NCBI GenBank assembly: GCA_964560875.1
Contig: CAZLMW010000031.1
Coordinates: 9,956 to 73,955 of the forward strand
Source of the DNA: CAZLMW01 sp964560875
GTDB taxonomy: Bacteria; Myxococcota_A; UBA9042
DNA: 64,000 nt
Reading direction: 5' to 3'
Below the pieces are notes generated by a model. That model saw only the letters and a list, made by a program, of their open reading frames with translations. It was not told where the DNA came from and ran no database searches. Made by a program: the position numbers and the translations under genes. Positions 18,997-29,983 of the stretch are shown here, piece after piece; the first letter of the stretch is position 1; the number at the start of each line of letters is the position of its first letter.

Positions 18997-19631
18997 CAGT
19001 TCATCTCCCCGCCGCCGCCGCCGATGCGCTGACTGGCGTGTTCGGCGCAGAGCAGGTCCTTGAGCTTGTCCAGCTCGTTTTCGAGAACGCGCTGCTTGCG
19101 GGCCAACAGGCCGCCGGCCACGAGGCCGGGGATCGCGACGACGAGGCCCATCTCGGTCGAGACGAGGGCCTGCGAAATGCCGCCGGCAATGCCACCCGAT
19201 TGGGCGAAAAGGGCCATGTCGCCGAGCGCGTCGAAGGTCGCGACCATGCCCGAAACGGTGCCGAGCAGTCCCGCGAGTGGAGCGGCGCCGACGATGGCCT
19301 TGATGAGGGTGTCGCCGCGAGAAAGGTCGCGCTGAATCGGTCCCAGCGCCTCGTCGAGATGGGGGCGAGCTGGATGACGCAGGCCGTCGACCGCAGCCAC
19401 CGCTGCGTTGACGCTCCGACCGAGTACACCTCTGTCGGCCAGTTGCCCCGCGCGCGCCCGAGCCACGAGCTTGGGCAACGACCCGGTGGCGCCGCGGAAC
19501 AACCCGACGAAACGCCAACCGAGGGCGTACCAAAGCAGCGCCGTCGCCGCGAGCAGCGGAGGCATCACAAAGCCACCCCGCGCGATCGTATCGGCGGCCT
19601 GGTCGAGCAGTATATGCAGCGTGGCTGTCAT
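18996..19631 (-). CDS. exbB: ExbB/TolQ-family proton channel
   Basis: A 211-residue protein with a first transmembrane helix (FVMPPLLAATALLWYALGW) and the MotA/TolQ/ExbB signature IVGAAPLAGLLGTVSGMVATF followed by ISQALVSTEMGLVVAIPGLVA. This is the short ExbB2 type. It forms the pentameric proton channel around ExbD. The start at 19631 lies 18 nt after the stop of the longer TolQ-like gene; its stop overlaps exbD. Confidence 0.92.
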   Translation of the reverse strand: MTATLHILLDQAADTIARGGFVMPPLLAATALLWYALGWRFVGLFRGATGSLPKLVARARAGQLADRGVLGRSVNAAVAAVDGLRHPARPHLDEALGPIQRDLSRGDTLIKAIVGAAPLAGLLGTVSGMVATFDALGDMALFAQSGGIAGGISQALVSTEMGLVVAIPGLVAGGLLARKQRVLENELDKLKDLLCAEHASQRIGGGGGEMN

Positions 19632-19649
19632 CGCTTCGTCCGTCTCGGC

Positions 19650-21146
19650 TCAGGGCAGCAGCGCCGCGGCGGCGACATTTGTGGCGTTCACGCCGGCGTT
19701 GTTGACGGTGGTCCTGACATCTGGGGGCGCGTCACCGTCCGTCGGCACGGTGCGCTCGTACGCGTTGATGACGCGCAACGCGGCCTCTTCCATCCGCGTC
19801 TCAATGCGGCGCGCGTAGCCGCTCAGCAGCGTGCCCAGCAGCAGCGCGGGAATCGCTACAACGAGGCCGAGCTCGGTCGTGATCAGCGCCTCGGAGATGC
19901 CGCCCGACAGCATTTTGGGATCGCCCGTCCCGTGCTCGGTGATGACGTCGAACGTGGCGATCATGCCGGCGACAGTACCGAGCAGACCCAGCAGCGGGGC
20001 CACCGCAGCGCACACAGAGATCGTCGCTCCAAAGCGCTCGATGCGTCCCGATTGGGCGAGCATGCTCTCGCTTGCGACGTCCTCGATGATGGCCCGCGCC
20101 TCGCCGAGCCGACCGACAACGGCCCGCACGGTCGCGCCGACCGCACCGCCAGCTCGCGTCGCGGCGGCCCGCGCATCGGCCAGCTCCCCGCGCCCGACCA
20201 AGTCCACGACGCGATCGGTGGCGCGGCCACCTCGCGCAGCCACGAGCAGCAGGATCGCGCGCAGCAGGGCCAGGACGGCCGCGACGGCGCCGAGCCCAAC
20301 GATGACCCACGCCACGATGCCGCCTTTGTCGACGAGCTCGAACGCAGTCTGCTCTTTGGGTGGATTGATGGCCTTGTCGAGGCTGCCGTAGACGAAGATG
20401 GGCAGCATCCCCCCGCGCTCAGCTTCGTCCGGTCCGGTGCTGGCGTCGAAAAGAGGCGCCGCGTTGGCGGCAGACTGGGGCCACACCTTGAGATGCCCGC
20501 CGCCCGCGGGCGCCAACGCAGCGGTGGTGCCGTCGTGATGGACATACGAAGCGATACTGCCAACCCGCAACAGGTCGCCCTTGCGTTGCCGGCCGTCCGA
20601 ATCGAAATACGTCCCGCGCTCGCGACGAACGGCGGACGCCTGGCCGAGCAATGTGGCAGCGGCTTGGGTGATGGCGGCGACCTTGGCCAGCCGCTTTCCG
20701 GGCACGGCCAGCTCGACACCGGCCTCGTTGAGCGTGTCCACGGCGCGCTGGACGGACTCGCCAAAGAGGTCCTTGTTTTCGTCGATGGCCTCGCCGTCGC
20801 GCTCGAGCTCGCGGATCTTCGCGTCCATCGCGTCGGCCTCCCGGCGCGCTTTCAGGATCGTCCGGGACAAGCCGGCGATGGCCGCCTCCGCCCGACCGCT
20901 GCGCGACTTCTGCTCACCCTTGAGCGCAGCAAGCCGTTTGCGAAGTGACGCGGCTTCGGCCTGCACGAACGCGATCTCCCGGGCATAGGCGCGCTGCAGG
21001 GCCCGGTCGGCGGCGACTGCGGCGACCTTGTTGGCGCTCGCCACCGAATTTGCGGTCTTCGAAGCCGCGGATACCGAAGCGCTCGCGACCGAAATGGCCA
21101 CGACCGCGAGCGCCAGCAGCAGCCTCATCATCGTCGTCTTTTTCAT
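19650..21146 (-). CDS. TtpC-like long TolQ/ExbB-family protein
   Basis: A 498-residue protein with a signal peptide (MRLLLALAVVAISVASASVSA), a coiled-coil periplasmic region (about 50-140, QAEAASLRKRLAALKGEQK) and a middle domain, then a transmembrane MotA/TolQ/ExbB domain from about 300 onward (VAPLLGLLGTVAGMIATF, EALITTELGLVVAIPALLLG). This large form with an added periplasmic part is the TtpC component of TonB2 systems, which have two TolQ-like proteins. The ATG at 21146 overlaps the DUF3450 stop (ATGA at 21143-21146). Confidence 0.88.
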   Translation of the reverse strand: MKKTTMMRLLLALAVVAISVASASVSAASKTANSVASANKVAAVAADRALQRAYAREIAFVQAEAASLRKRLAALKGEQKSRSGRAEAAIAGLSRTILKARREADAMDAKIRELERDGEAIDENKDLFGESVQRAVDTLNEAGVELAVPGKRLAKVAAITQAAATLLGQASAVRRERGTYFDSDGRQRKGDLLRVGSIASYVHHDGTTAALAPAGGGHLKVWPQSAANAAPLFDASTGPDEAERGGMLPIFVYGSLDKAINPPKEQTAFELVDKGGIVAWVIVGLGAVAAVLALLRAILLLVAARGGRATDRVVDLVGRGELADARAAATRAGGAVGATVRAVVGRLGEARAIIEDVASESMLAQSGRIERFGATISVCAAVAPLLGLLGTVAGMIATFDVITEHGTGDPKMLSGGISEALITTELGLVVAIPALLLGTLLSGYARRIETRMEEAALRVINAYERTVPTDGDAPPDVRTTVNNAGVNATNVAAAALLP

Positions 21147-21958
21147 GGCGTCACCTGCGCGCCCCGGGTCGATCCCGCGCTCTTGAGCACCCATGGCACC
21201 TCGAAGAAGCCCGCGCGAACCTGCTGGTCAAAGCTCACGAAGAGCGCCTGCACCAGCGCCTTGTGCCGCTCGTCCTTGACCTCGACGAAGCGCCAGCCAC
21301 CGGCCTTGCCCGCGTCCTTCGCCGCGTAGCCGAAGCGCTGGTCGCCGACCCGGAAGAAGAGCATCACCGCGCCGATATGCACGACGTCCGCGAGCACTTG
21401 CCTGCCGTCCAACGTCACGACCTGGCGGTCCTTGGCGCTCTCCTTCGCGAGCCGCCGCTCGTCCTCCACCGCCGACCACAGCCGGGCAAACGCCTTGGCG
21501 GGCGTCAATGTGCCCTCGTCCAGCCGCTTGCCGAGACGCTCGAGATCCTTGAGCCGTTCGTCGCGGCGAAACGGCAATCCCACCGCGACCACCGCAACGA
21601 TCGTGGCGATGGCGCGCTTGACGGCGGGCTTGAGGGCCTCTTGCGCGGCAGCGGCGGCGGTGATGCGCTTCTTGTGCCGATCCATGGCCTCCGCGAGCTG
21701 CTTATGGCGCAGCTGTTCGCGGCGCAGCTCGAGCTCGAGATCCGCCTTCTGCGCTGCCAACGCCCGGTTGCGCATCCGGGCGGCGTCCTTGTGGTCGGCG
21801 ATGTCCGTGGCGAGGCGGTCCACCTCGGCGCGCAGTTTTGCAAGCTTCGTCGCCTGGTCGCTCGAGTCGGATGCACCCGCCACGATGGGCGTCGACACAA
21901 GGGCCGCGACGATCACGACCAGCCCAAGCCGGCTGCGGACAAAGGTGTGCTGCATCAT
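21143..21958 (-). CDS. DUF3450-family periplasmic coiled-coil protein
   Basis: A 271-residue exported protein: signal peptide (LGLVVIVAALVSTPIVAGA), an alpha-helical coiled coil from about 33 to 115 (QATKLAKLRAEVDRLATDI and on), then a compact domain with VVTLDGRQVLADVVHIGAVMLFFRVGDQRFGYA. This is the pattern of DUF3450, always found just before ttpC in TonB2 operons. It probably spans the periplasm and supports the TonB2 complex. The C-terminus overlaps the TtpC-like start. Confidence 0.85.
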   Translation of the reverse strand: MMQHTFVRSRLGLVVIVAALVSTPIVAGASDSSDQATKLAKLRAEVDRLATDIADHKDAARMRNRALAAQKADLELELRREQLRHKQLAEAMDRHKKRITAAAAAQEALKPAVKRAIATIVAVVAVGLPFRRDERLKDLERLGKRLDEGTLTPAKAFARLWSAVEDERRLAKESAKDRQVVTLDGRQVLADVVHIGAVMLFFRVGDQRFGYAAKDAGKAGGWRFVEVKDERHKALVQALFVSFDQQVRAGFFEVPWVLKSAGSTRGAQVTP

Positions 21959-22033
21959 GGTGTTGCCTCTTTTTGGTTGCGGACTACGAGCGTCCCTACG
22001 CCCCGAACCGACCGTTTCCCCTGAAACGGACCG

Positions 22034-23458
<1,425 letters not shown>

Positions 23459-23659
23459 CGTAGAGTCTCCGTCGGGGTCCGGTGTGAAGCGCTTGGCCCG
23501 CGCTGCTGTTGGCGGGCTCCCGACGACGATCTAGAGGTGCCTTGTGGCGGGTGGGTGGCGTTGGGTGACAGCGTCGTGACGAATCGGCGACCGGTCGCGG
23601 TGCGATGCGAGTTCTCACCGCCGCGTCACCAAGCCGACGCATTTGTCGCACGCCCGTTG

Positions 23660-24015
23660 CATATGGAGTGTGTCAGTCACGGAAAATGGGGCACGGCGAC
23701 CTGCCGTGAGACGCTGACCTGTAAGAAGACTCAGGACTGCGCGCTGCCGCAAGCAAGCGACTGCCATGCCAAGTGTCTGGCGGCGATGGACAAGAAGCAT
23801 ATCGATGTGTTCGTCAAAGAGCAGGACTGCTCGCGGCAGGCGATCAAGGCGTCTTCCCGCCGCAGACCATCGCGTTGGGCGCTGCGGTGGCGCGACAGAT
23901 ACCGCTGGCCGTCTCCGCGGCAAAAGCCGATATGACGTGGATATCGTTGAACTTACGATCGCTGATGTGCACGGAGAAGGACGCGAGCGGGTCGCCGTCG
24001 AAGGTGCAAACCGAT
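23660..24015. pseudogene. Probable gene remnants: Cys-rich fragment (plus) and coding-like fragment (minus)
   Basis: On the plus strand, 23660 to about 23860 reads as a Cys-rich peptide (GTATCRETLTCKKTQDC, SDCHAKCLAAMDKKHIDVF, KEQDCSRQA) with mostly G/C third positions, after which the frame turns into Arg-rich noise and stops at 23935. On the minus strand, from about 24010 to 23844, another frame with very GC-rich third positions reads CTFDGDPLASFSVHISDRKF and VISAFAAETASGICRATAAP to a stop, but has no credible start of its own. Neither is a complete gene. They look like the 3' and 5' leftovers of decayed genes between two lipoprotein operons. The rest of 23459-23659 shows nothing recognisable. 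Confidence 0.35.
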
Positions 24016-24690
24016 CTACTTGCTGACCGCGTGGGTCGCGGCGCGTCGGCGCAGTTCTGCAACCTTGGAGGCCACGTCGGTCGTGAGTTCGATGGTCCGC
24101 CCCGCCGCGTCCGCCCGGAGCTTCAGACCAGCGATGTAAAGCGGGCAGTTGGGCATTTGCGCGAAGCCTCGGGCGCGTCCAAACGCAAAATGGCACTGCG
24201 CGTGCGCCTTCAACGCCGCGATCGGTACTCCCTTCGCGACTTTCAGGCGCACCCCGCCTGGGATCTCCTCGTAGTTGACGATCGGCCCGCGTACCGGGCA
24301 AGCGCTACGGGTCTTGGGCGGGAATCGGTGGCATGCGCCTTGCTCGAACGCCTCAAGAGCCTTGGCGGCGGCGAGGTGCTCAGCGGCGAGCCGACGATAG
24401 TGGGCCGCGTGGTCGGTGTGTTGCTCGGTGGGGTTGTACACATGCAGCGGGAAGTCGTAGATGCCGCCGGCGCTGCCCACGGGACCCGGGATCTCCGTCG
24501 TCTGGGCCTTCGGATTGTACTTCCGTGCGTGCTTGTCGGCCTTTGACCGTTCGTGCGCCGCGTGTTCGCGATGCTCCTTTGCGCTCATATCGTCGGGTTC
24601 GGTGCCCTGAGGCCCGCTGCAGGCGACCGCGATCAGGATCGCTGCGAGCGTGGCGATTTGCGCCGGGTTGTGTTTAGGGTTGCGTCTCAT
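24016..24690 (-). CDS. His-rich lipoprotein of unknown function
   Basis: A 224-residue protein with a lipoprotein signal (IATLAAILIAVACSG, lipobox VAC). The first half of the mature chain is rich in His, Lys and Glu (SAKEHREHAAHERSKADKH, EQHTDHAAHYRRLAAEHLAA), which suggests helices that may bind metal or be intrinsically charged. The second half is a small globular region with four Cys (ACHRFPPKTRSACP, AQCHFAF, MPNCPLYIAG). No family is recognised. The ATG at 24690 has GAGGAA upstream and starts right before the signal peptide; it is divergent from the big Cys-rich lipoprotein at 25035. Confidence 0.7.
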   Translation of the reverse strand: MRRNPKHNPAQIATLAAILIAVACSGPQGTEPDDMSAKEHREHAAHERSKADKHARKYNPKAQTTEIPGPVGSAGGIYDFPLHVYNPTEQHTDHAAHYRRLAAEHLAAAKALEAFEQGACHRFPPKTRSACPVRGPIVNYEEIPGGVRLKVAKGVPIAALKAHAQCHFAFGRARGFAQMPNCPLYIAGLKLRADAAGRTIELTTDVASKVAELRRRAATHAVSK

Positions 24691-25034
24691 GGTGTTCCTC
24701 GGGTGGGTTGATGATTTCCCATGCTGCACCGATGCTGGGTGCGACAACGCGGTTCATGCTGGACGGATGCTAGGTCATCGCCCCCCCCTGACAACCGTCG
24801 TTCACGCCAAGGTGGGTGAAAAGACGCAGAAGGCGGCGATGAGCATCCACCGCACCTATCACGCGCTGACGTCCGCGTCGGGACGCATTGCTCGATGAGG
24901 TCGATGCCCGCCAAAATATTAATCCGTCCGTACGAGCGTGGTACAGACGGAACGTCCCTTCCCCCACTGGAGCGTCCCATGCATCCAATCCCCGTCACGC
25001 TGGCGGGCTCGCCCATGGTCCTCGCGGTCGGTCT
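24691..25034. promoter_or_regulatory. Divergent intergenic region with AT-rich core
   Basis: This 344-nt space separates a minus-strand lipoprotein gene from a plus-strand one. It holds no convincing gene. The AT-rich AAAATATTAAT at about 24912-24922 stands out strongly in this GC-rich genome and is the best candidate for a promoter core, likely for the rightward gene. A short reading frame from the ATG at 24979 (MHPIPVTLAGSPMV) ends at the TAA at 25040-25042, close to the presumed GTG start at 25035, and might be an upstream leader peptide or chance. Confidence 0.3.
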
Positions 25035-28000
25035 GTGCAAATAACGTTGCGCGGCGGGCGCGCCGAGCCGTCCTGGAGTGCTGCTGCCCTGTTGATGTGC
25101 GCGGCGCTGGCTTGCGGCTGCGGCGACGACAAAGAGACCGATTCGCCACCCGAGGTCACCGTCAGCACGGTCGACAGCGGCTTTGTGCTCGAGGATCACG
25201 GGCTGTCGTTCAACAACTTCGCGGGGTACGTCGAGACCGCCCTGTACAACTCCAGCGCCGCGCGCCGCATGTTTGGCGACGGCGTTTGCAAGACGATCAA
25301 GAACGGCAAGTGCCGGCTGGTCAAGGAAGCCAAGCTCTTCGCCGGCCAGGTCAATACGTCGACGCAGGGTGGGCTGTGCGAGGGGTTCGCGGTGCTGTCT
25401 GCGCTGCATTTCGAGGGCAAATCGGGGCTCGACAAGCTCGGCATCAAGGGGCCGCTGTTTCACGTCGACCGGGACCTGCGACCGATAATCGACGCGGAGA
25501 TCGCCTATTGGTTTGGCACGCAGCGCCTCGACGCGGTCAACGCCGCGACCAAGCAGTTGTCCGCCAACCAGGTCGTGGAGACGCTCGGCAAGGCGTTTGA
25601 GAAGAACAAGGCAAGCGGCGGCAAAGAGGGCGGCACGTTTCGGATCGGCATCGTCAAGCGCGACGCCAAGGGCAAGGCCAAAGGCGGCCACGCGGTGATG
25701 CCGTACGCGGTCGAAGAGTACGAGCCCAAGAAGTGGCGCATCCACGTCTACGACAGCAACCACCCGGGGCAGAAGCGGTCGATCGAAGTCGACGCTGAAA
25801 AGGACACGTGGAGCTTCCAGGCGTCGATCAACCCGGCGGAAGAAGAGAGCATCTACACCGGCGGCCCTGGTGCGAAAAACCGCATGTACCTCGTGTCCAA
25901 TGACGTGCGGGTCGGTCAGCAGCCGTGTTCCTTCTGCAAAGGCGGCAAGGGTGCGTCGACGCAAATCACGTCCTTTGGCTCGGTGACGGCGTCGGTGCAA
26001 GACGACAAGGGCAACGTCCTCGACTCCGGCGACGAGGGGGACGGGGCCAAACCTGGCATCGAAGGCGGGACTGTCCAGCCGACATTCTCGCGCAAGCTCT
26101 ACGGGGACGACGCGCCGATCATCTATCGCATCCCGGCTGCCGTGTCGTTTCGTCTGCTGGCCAAAGCCACGAAGGTCGATTCGGGCGGTTCGGACGTGAT
26201 GGATCTGCTGGCGCTACGGCCCGGTGGCGGCTTCGCGTTCGTGCACGGCAAGGGCCTCGGCGGCACCCACGAGCTGGGGCTGACGACCGCCGGTGACGCC
26301 GACTACAAGACCACGACAACCAACATCGGACCGTTTGGGCGCGGGCGGTACATCGCGGACGGTCGCCAGGTGACGGCAAGCCTCGAGCTGCCCGGCGCAG
26401 ACACCGCCAACAAAGACGGAAAAGGCGAAAAAGGCGGAACATGGGGACTGCGCGTCAACGCCGATAATGGCCGAGCACGGCTAACAGCAAAGCAGGAAGG
26501 TTCCGTCGTCGCGCGCGTCGGTGTGGAAGACAGCGCGGGCTCTGAGAAGGTCTTCACCGCCCGCATCCAGCTGACAGCGCAGGGCAGCGCGACGTTCAAG
26601 ACCGACCAGTGGCAGCCCGGCAAGGACATGCCCGTCGATTTCGATACCGATGGCGACGGCACCGTTGACCTGACCCTTGCCGTGACGCCCTGCGACCAGG
26701 ACCCGCTCTGCCAGCCGCACAAGGGCGACGGCGATATCGTGCCCGACGACGAGGACAACTGCCCGAGCGCCAACAACGTCGACCAGACCGACACCGATGG
26801 CGACGGAAAGGGCGATGCATGCGACGACGACGCCGACGGGGATGGCGTGCCGGCCAACCTCGACTGCGACGACCTCGACAAGACGGTCACGAGTGGCTGC
26901 GGCGGCAAGGACACCTGCAAGACTGACGCCGATTGTCCCAAGGCAACCGGCTGCTGGGTGCCCAACTGCGAGGCGTCCGGGTCGTGCGTGTCCAAGCCGG
27001 CCCAAGACGGTGCTGCGTGTGATGATGGCGACGCGTGCACGGCCAAGACGTCGTGCTCCGACGGCGGTTGCGGGGCCGGCGTGGCGGTCGACTGCGACGA
27101 CGCCAACCCGTGTACGTCCGACGGCTGCGACAAGGCGAAGGGGTGCGTGCACCTGGCCGTGTTGGCCGTGTGCGACGACGGAGATGTGTGCACCGCTGCC
27201 GACCGTTGCGAAAGCGGCGTCTGCAAAGGCGGGTCCAAGACCCACTGCGACGACGCCAACGCGTGCACCGACGATGCGTGTGACAGCAGCAAAGGCTGCG
27301 TATTCGCCACAAACGGCAAGGCCTGCGACGACAGCAACGCGTGTACAAAGGGCGACACGTGCAAGCAATCGGGCTGCATCGCTGGCGGGCTCGTGACGTG
27401 CGACGACGGCAACCCGTGCACGGTCAACTGGTGCGTCCCCAAGTCGGGCTGCGCCAAACAAGGCAAACCCGAAGCGTGCAGCGACGGCGACGTCTGCACC
27501 TACGGTGACCTGTGCAAAGCCGGGGTGTGCACGCCTGGCGCGACGCTTGTGTGCGACGACGGCAACGCTTGTACGACCAACGGCTGCGACAAGACCAAGG
27601 GCTGCCTCGCCATGGCCCAGGCGGCGACGTGCACCGACAACAATGCGTGCAGCAAGGGCGATAGCTGCGCGTCGGGCGTGTGCAAAGCCGGTCCCGCGCT
27701 CGACTGCGATGACAGCAACGCGTGCACCCAGGACGCTTGCGACGCCAAGAAGGGCTGTACGAATACGGCGACCACCGCCGCGTGCGATGACGGCAACCCG
27801 TGCACAGAAAAGGACGTCTGCAAGGCCGGCAGCTGCGTCGGCGCCGCCAAGACGTGCCAGGCGACCGAGGTTTGCTCCACCTTCAAGGCGACCGCTGGCC
27901 AGTGCATCAGCATGTGCGTGTCCGGCAAGAAGGAGGTCTTTGAGTCCGACGTCGACTGCGGCGGCGGGTGCGGGCCGACATGTGGTGCCGGCAAGAAGTG

Positions 28001-28814
28001 CAACAACGACTTCGACTGCGCGACCGCCAAGTGCCTGCCCACGAAGATCTGTGCGACGCCCAAGACGTTCACCGTCACCACGACAGCCGACACCGGCGCT
28101 GGCTCGTTGCGCGAAGCCTGGGCAAAGGCCAACGCGTCGGACACCCACGACATCATCGCGTTCAAGATCGGCACCGGCGCGGTCACCATCAAGCTCAACA
28201 CCAAGCTCGGGGACGCCAAGAAGCCGGTCACCGTCGACGGAACGACGCAGCCCGGATACACAAGCGCCAACCTGGTCACGATCGACGTCAGCAACCAAGC
28301 GGAGGGCTTCACCAGCGGCAAGCCTATGGTGCTCAAGGCGCTCACCATCGCCAACGTGAGCAACTACGCGGTCACGAGCGGTGGCGCCCGTTCCAGGTTC
28401 GAAAGCCTCGACGTCTCCTGGACAGCGGGCAAACCGGCCAAGGGGCTGGGCCTGTTGGTCTTTGGCGGCAGCGACGTGAGGATCACAGGCTGCATCGCGA
28501 AAAACCGCGTCGAGGGCGCACAGCTCAAGGGCAGCACCAGGGCGACAGTCAGCTGCTCGACTTTCGCCGGCAACACCACCGGCATCACCGCAGACAACCT
28601 CATCGCCAGCGGCGCTTTGACGATCAACAGCTGCCGCATCGCTGGCAACACGACCGGCATCAAGGGGCCCAAGACGGCGCCGAAGGTGCTCGCTATCGGA
28701 AACGACTGGGGCGACGCGTCCGGCAGCAAGTCCGACGGCGGAAAGGGCGACTCCTTCTCCGGCCAGGTCGATGCTTCCAAGCCGCTCGCTGCCAAGCCGG
28801 GCTGCGCTCCTTGA
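25035..28814 (+). CDS. Multidomain surface lipoprotein: papain-like fold, TSP3, Cys-rich repeats, beta-helix
   Basis: About 1259 residues from the GTG at 25035. A hydrophobic segment and lipobox (SAAALLMCAALACG) precede a domain that looks like a papain-like cysteine peptidase: C115 in QGGLCEGFAVLSALHF, H219 in GGHAVMPYAVEEY and D240/N242 in VYDSNHPG occupy the Cys-His-Asp/Asn positions. Residues about 535-620 carry thrombospondin type-3 calcium repeats (DTDGDGTVD, DNCPSANNVDQTDTDGDGKG). About twelve Cys-rich units (CDDGNPCT ... GC) fill 626-950, followed by VDCGGGCGPTC, and the C-terminus (about 1010-1259) is a parallel beta helix starting TADTGAGSLREAWAKAN. A secreted or surface-anchored peptidase or adhesin is inferred. 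The start is uncertain: no ATG precedes the signal in a good position. Confidence 0.8.
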   Translation: MQITLRGGRAEPSWSAAALLMCAALACGCGDDKETDSPPEVTVSTVDSGFVLEDHGLSFNNFAGYVETALYNSSAARRMFGDGVCKTIKNGKCRLVKEAKLFAGQVNTSTQGGLCEGFAVLSALHFEGKSGLDKLGIKGPLFHVDRDLRPIIDAEIAYWFGTQRLDAVNAATKQLSANQVVETLGKAFEKNKASGGKEGGTFRIGIVKRDAKGKAKGGHAVMPYAVEEYEPKKWRIHVYDSNHPGQKRSIEVDAEKDTWSFQASINPAEEESIYTGGPGAKNRMYLVSNDVRVGQQPCSFCKGGKGASTQITSFGSVTASVQDDKGNVLDSGDEGDGAKPGIEGGTVQPTFSRKLYGDDAPIIYRIPAAVSFRLLAKATKVDSGGSDVMDLLALRPGGGFAFVHGKGLGGTHELGLTTAGDADYKTTTTNIGPFGRGRYIADGRQVTASLELPGADTANKDGKGEKGGTWGLRVNADNGRARLTAKQEGSVVARVGVEDSAGSEKVFTARIQLTAQGSATFKTDQWQPGKDMPVDFDTDGDGTVDLTLAVTPCDQDPLCQPHKGDGDIVPDDEDNCPSANNVDQTDTDGDGKGDACDDDADGDGVPANLDCDDLDKTVTSGCGGKDTCKTDADCPKATGCWVPNCEASGSCVSKPAQDGAACDDGDACTAKTSCSDGGCGAGVAVDCDDANPCTSDGCDKAKGCVHLAVLAVCDDGDVCTAADRCESGVCKGGSKTHCDDANACTDDACDSSKGCVFATNGKACDDSNACTKGDTCKQSGCIAGGLVTCDDGNPCTVNWCVPKSGCAKQGKPEACSDGDVCTYGDLCKAGVCTPGATLVCDDGNACTTNGCDKTKGCLAMAQAATCTDNNACSKGDSCASGVCKAGPALDCDDSNACTQDACDAKKGCTNTATTAACDDGNPCTEKDVCKAGSCVGAAKTCQATEVCSTFKATAGQCISMCVSGKKEVFESDVDCGGGCGPTCGAGKKCNNDFDCATAKCLPTKICATPKTFTVTTTADTGAGSLREAWAKANASDTHDIIAFKIGTGAVTIKLNTKLGDAKKPVTVDGTTQPGYTSANLVTIDVSNQAEGFTSGKPMVLKALTIANVSNYAVTSGGARSRFESLDVSWTAGKPAKGLGLLVFGGSDVRITGCIAKNRVEGAQLKGSTRATVSCSTFAGNTTGITADNLIASGALTINSCRIAGNTTGIKGPKTAPKVLAIGNDWGDASGSKSDGGKGDSFSGQVDASKPLAAKPGCAP

Positions 28815-28963
28815 TCTGGCTCACGACACCTTGCGCGCCGATCCGCGGCGGGCAGATCCACCGTCGAAGTTCGCGAGTTCACGCCATTGGGGGTGAACTT
28901 ACTTCACAACCCGTTACAACATGCTACCAAAGACGGGCCTTTCCGCACCCATGGAGCCTGAGA

Positions 28964-29983
28964 ATGCATCGACCGCCTGCCCTGATCATAGGCGCACTTG
29001 TCGCCTCATTGGGCCTGATTACAGCGTGTAGTGATGAACCCAGCGGCGACGCGAAGGACGACACGACCGAATCCGCGCCCGAATTCAACTACATCCCCGA
29101 CTACAGCAATGCGTGTCTGCCCCAGACGACGGCGGATATCGCCCAAGCGTTGACCGAAGTGGCCGCGCAGACCAATGGTGATGTCTTTCTTGCGGCGACG
29201 CACCTCGAAGTCTGCAGCGACCATATGACCAGCAAATGCGCCCCATGTTCCTGGGATCCCGAAAAGGACGAATACAACGCGCTCGGTCATCTCCTCGGCG
29301 AATTTGGCACCTGGGGACACGCTTTTTATAAGACCGGATTGGCCGATCAAAAGGTCGACACCAAGGCGCTTGAAAAACATGTCAGCCAAGCGTTGTCGTA
29401 CCCGTGGCGACAGCTCACGGTGCACGGCAAGGCGGGGGATGCGACGACGATTCGGCTCTCGCCAACGCAGGCGTCGACGTGCGAGTTGGCCCACCAAGGC
29501 GGCGGCGCACCTTGCAAGGGTGCTACCCACTACTTCACCACCGAAGGTCTCGACAAAACGTGCAAGGCATTCCGCGACACCGTGCCAGGCAAGATCGCGG
29601 TCGAAAAAGATGCATCCGGCGCCGTCACGAAAGCGACCGTTGAGAGCACTGGGCCTGGCAAGGGCAAGTTTGGATTCCAGGTGCCCCTCATCACGCCGCT
29701 GCCGCCGACGAGCGCGTTCGAATCGACCGGCACGCTGCAGGCGTTCATCAACCGCACGCCCAGTATCACGATGCAGGTCTCGGCTCCCCAGGTGAGCGTT
29801 TCAACGGCCTCCGACGGAACTCTGTGCGGTCGCCTGACAGGCAAGATCGCGCCGTCCGTTTTCCAGGGGCTCGCCAAAGATAAGGCCGCCTTGGTCGACT
29901 ACACCGACGACACCGGATTCATCCCGGTGATCCTCACCATGCAACTACGCGCGGTCAGCGTGTCAAAGGCGGGCAACCCATGA
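28964..29983 (+). CDS. Lipoprotein of unknown function
   Basis: A 339-residue protein with signal ALIIGALVASLGLITACSD (lipobox TAC). The mature part begins with an acidic linker (SGDAKDDTTES), then a region with paired Cys (CLPQTTADIAQAL, EVCSDHMTSKCAPCSW) and a C-terminal beta-rich part (SITMQVSAPQVSVSTAS, VILTMQLRAVSVS). No known domain is recognised. The ATG at 28964 follows GGAGCCTGAGA. Its TGA overlaps the ATG of the next gene (29980-29983), so the two proteins probably work together. Confidence 0.75.
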   Translation: MHRPPALIIGALVASLGLITACSDEPSGDAKDDTTESAPEFNYIPDYSNACLPQTTADIAQALTEVAAQTNGDVFLAATHLEVCSDHMTSKCAPCSWDPEKDEYNALGHLLGEFGTWGHAFYKTGLADQKVDTKALEKHVSQALSYPWRQLTVHGKAGDATTIRLSPTQASTCELAHQGGGAPCKGATHYFTTEGLDKTCKAFRDTVPGKIAVEKDASGAVTKATVESTGPGKGKFGFQVPLITPLPPTSAFESTGTLQAFINRTPSITMQVSAPQVSVSTASDGTLCGRLTGKIAPSVFQGLAKDKAALVDYTDDTGFIPVILTMQLRAVSVSKAGNP

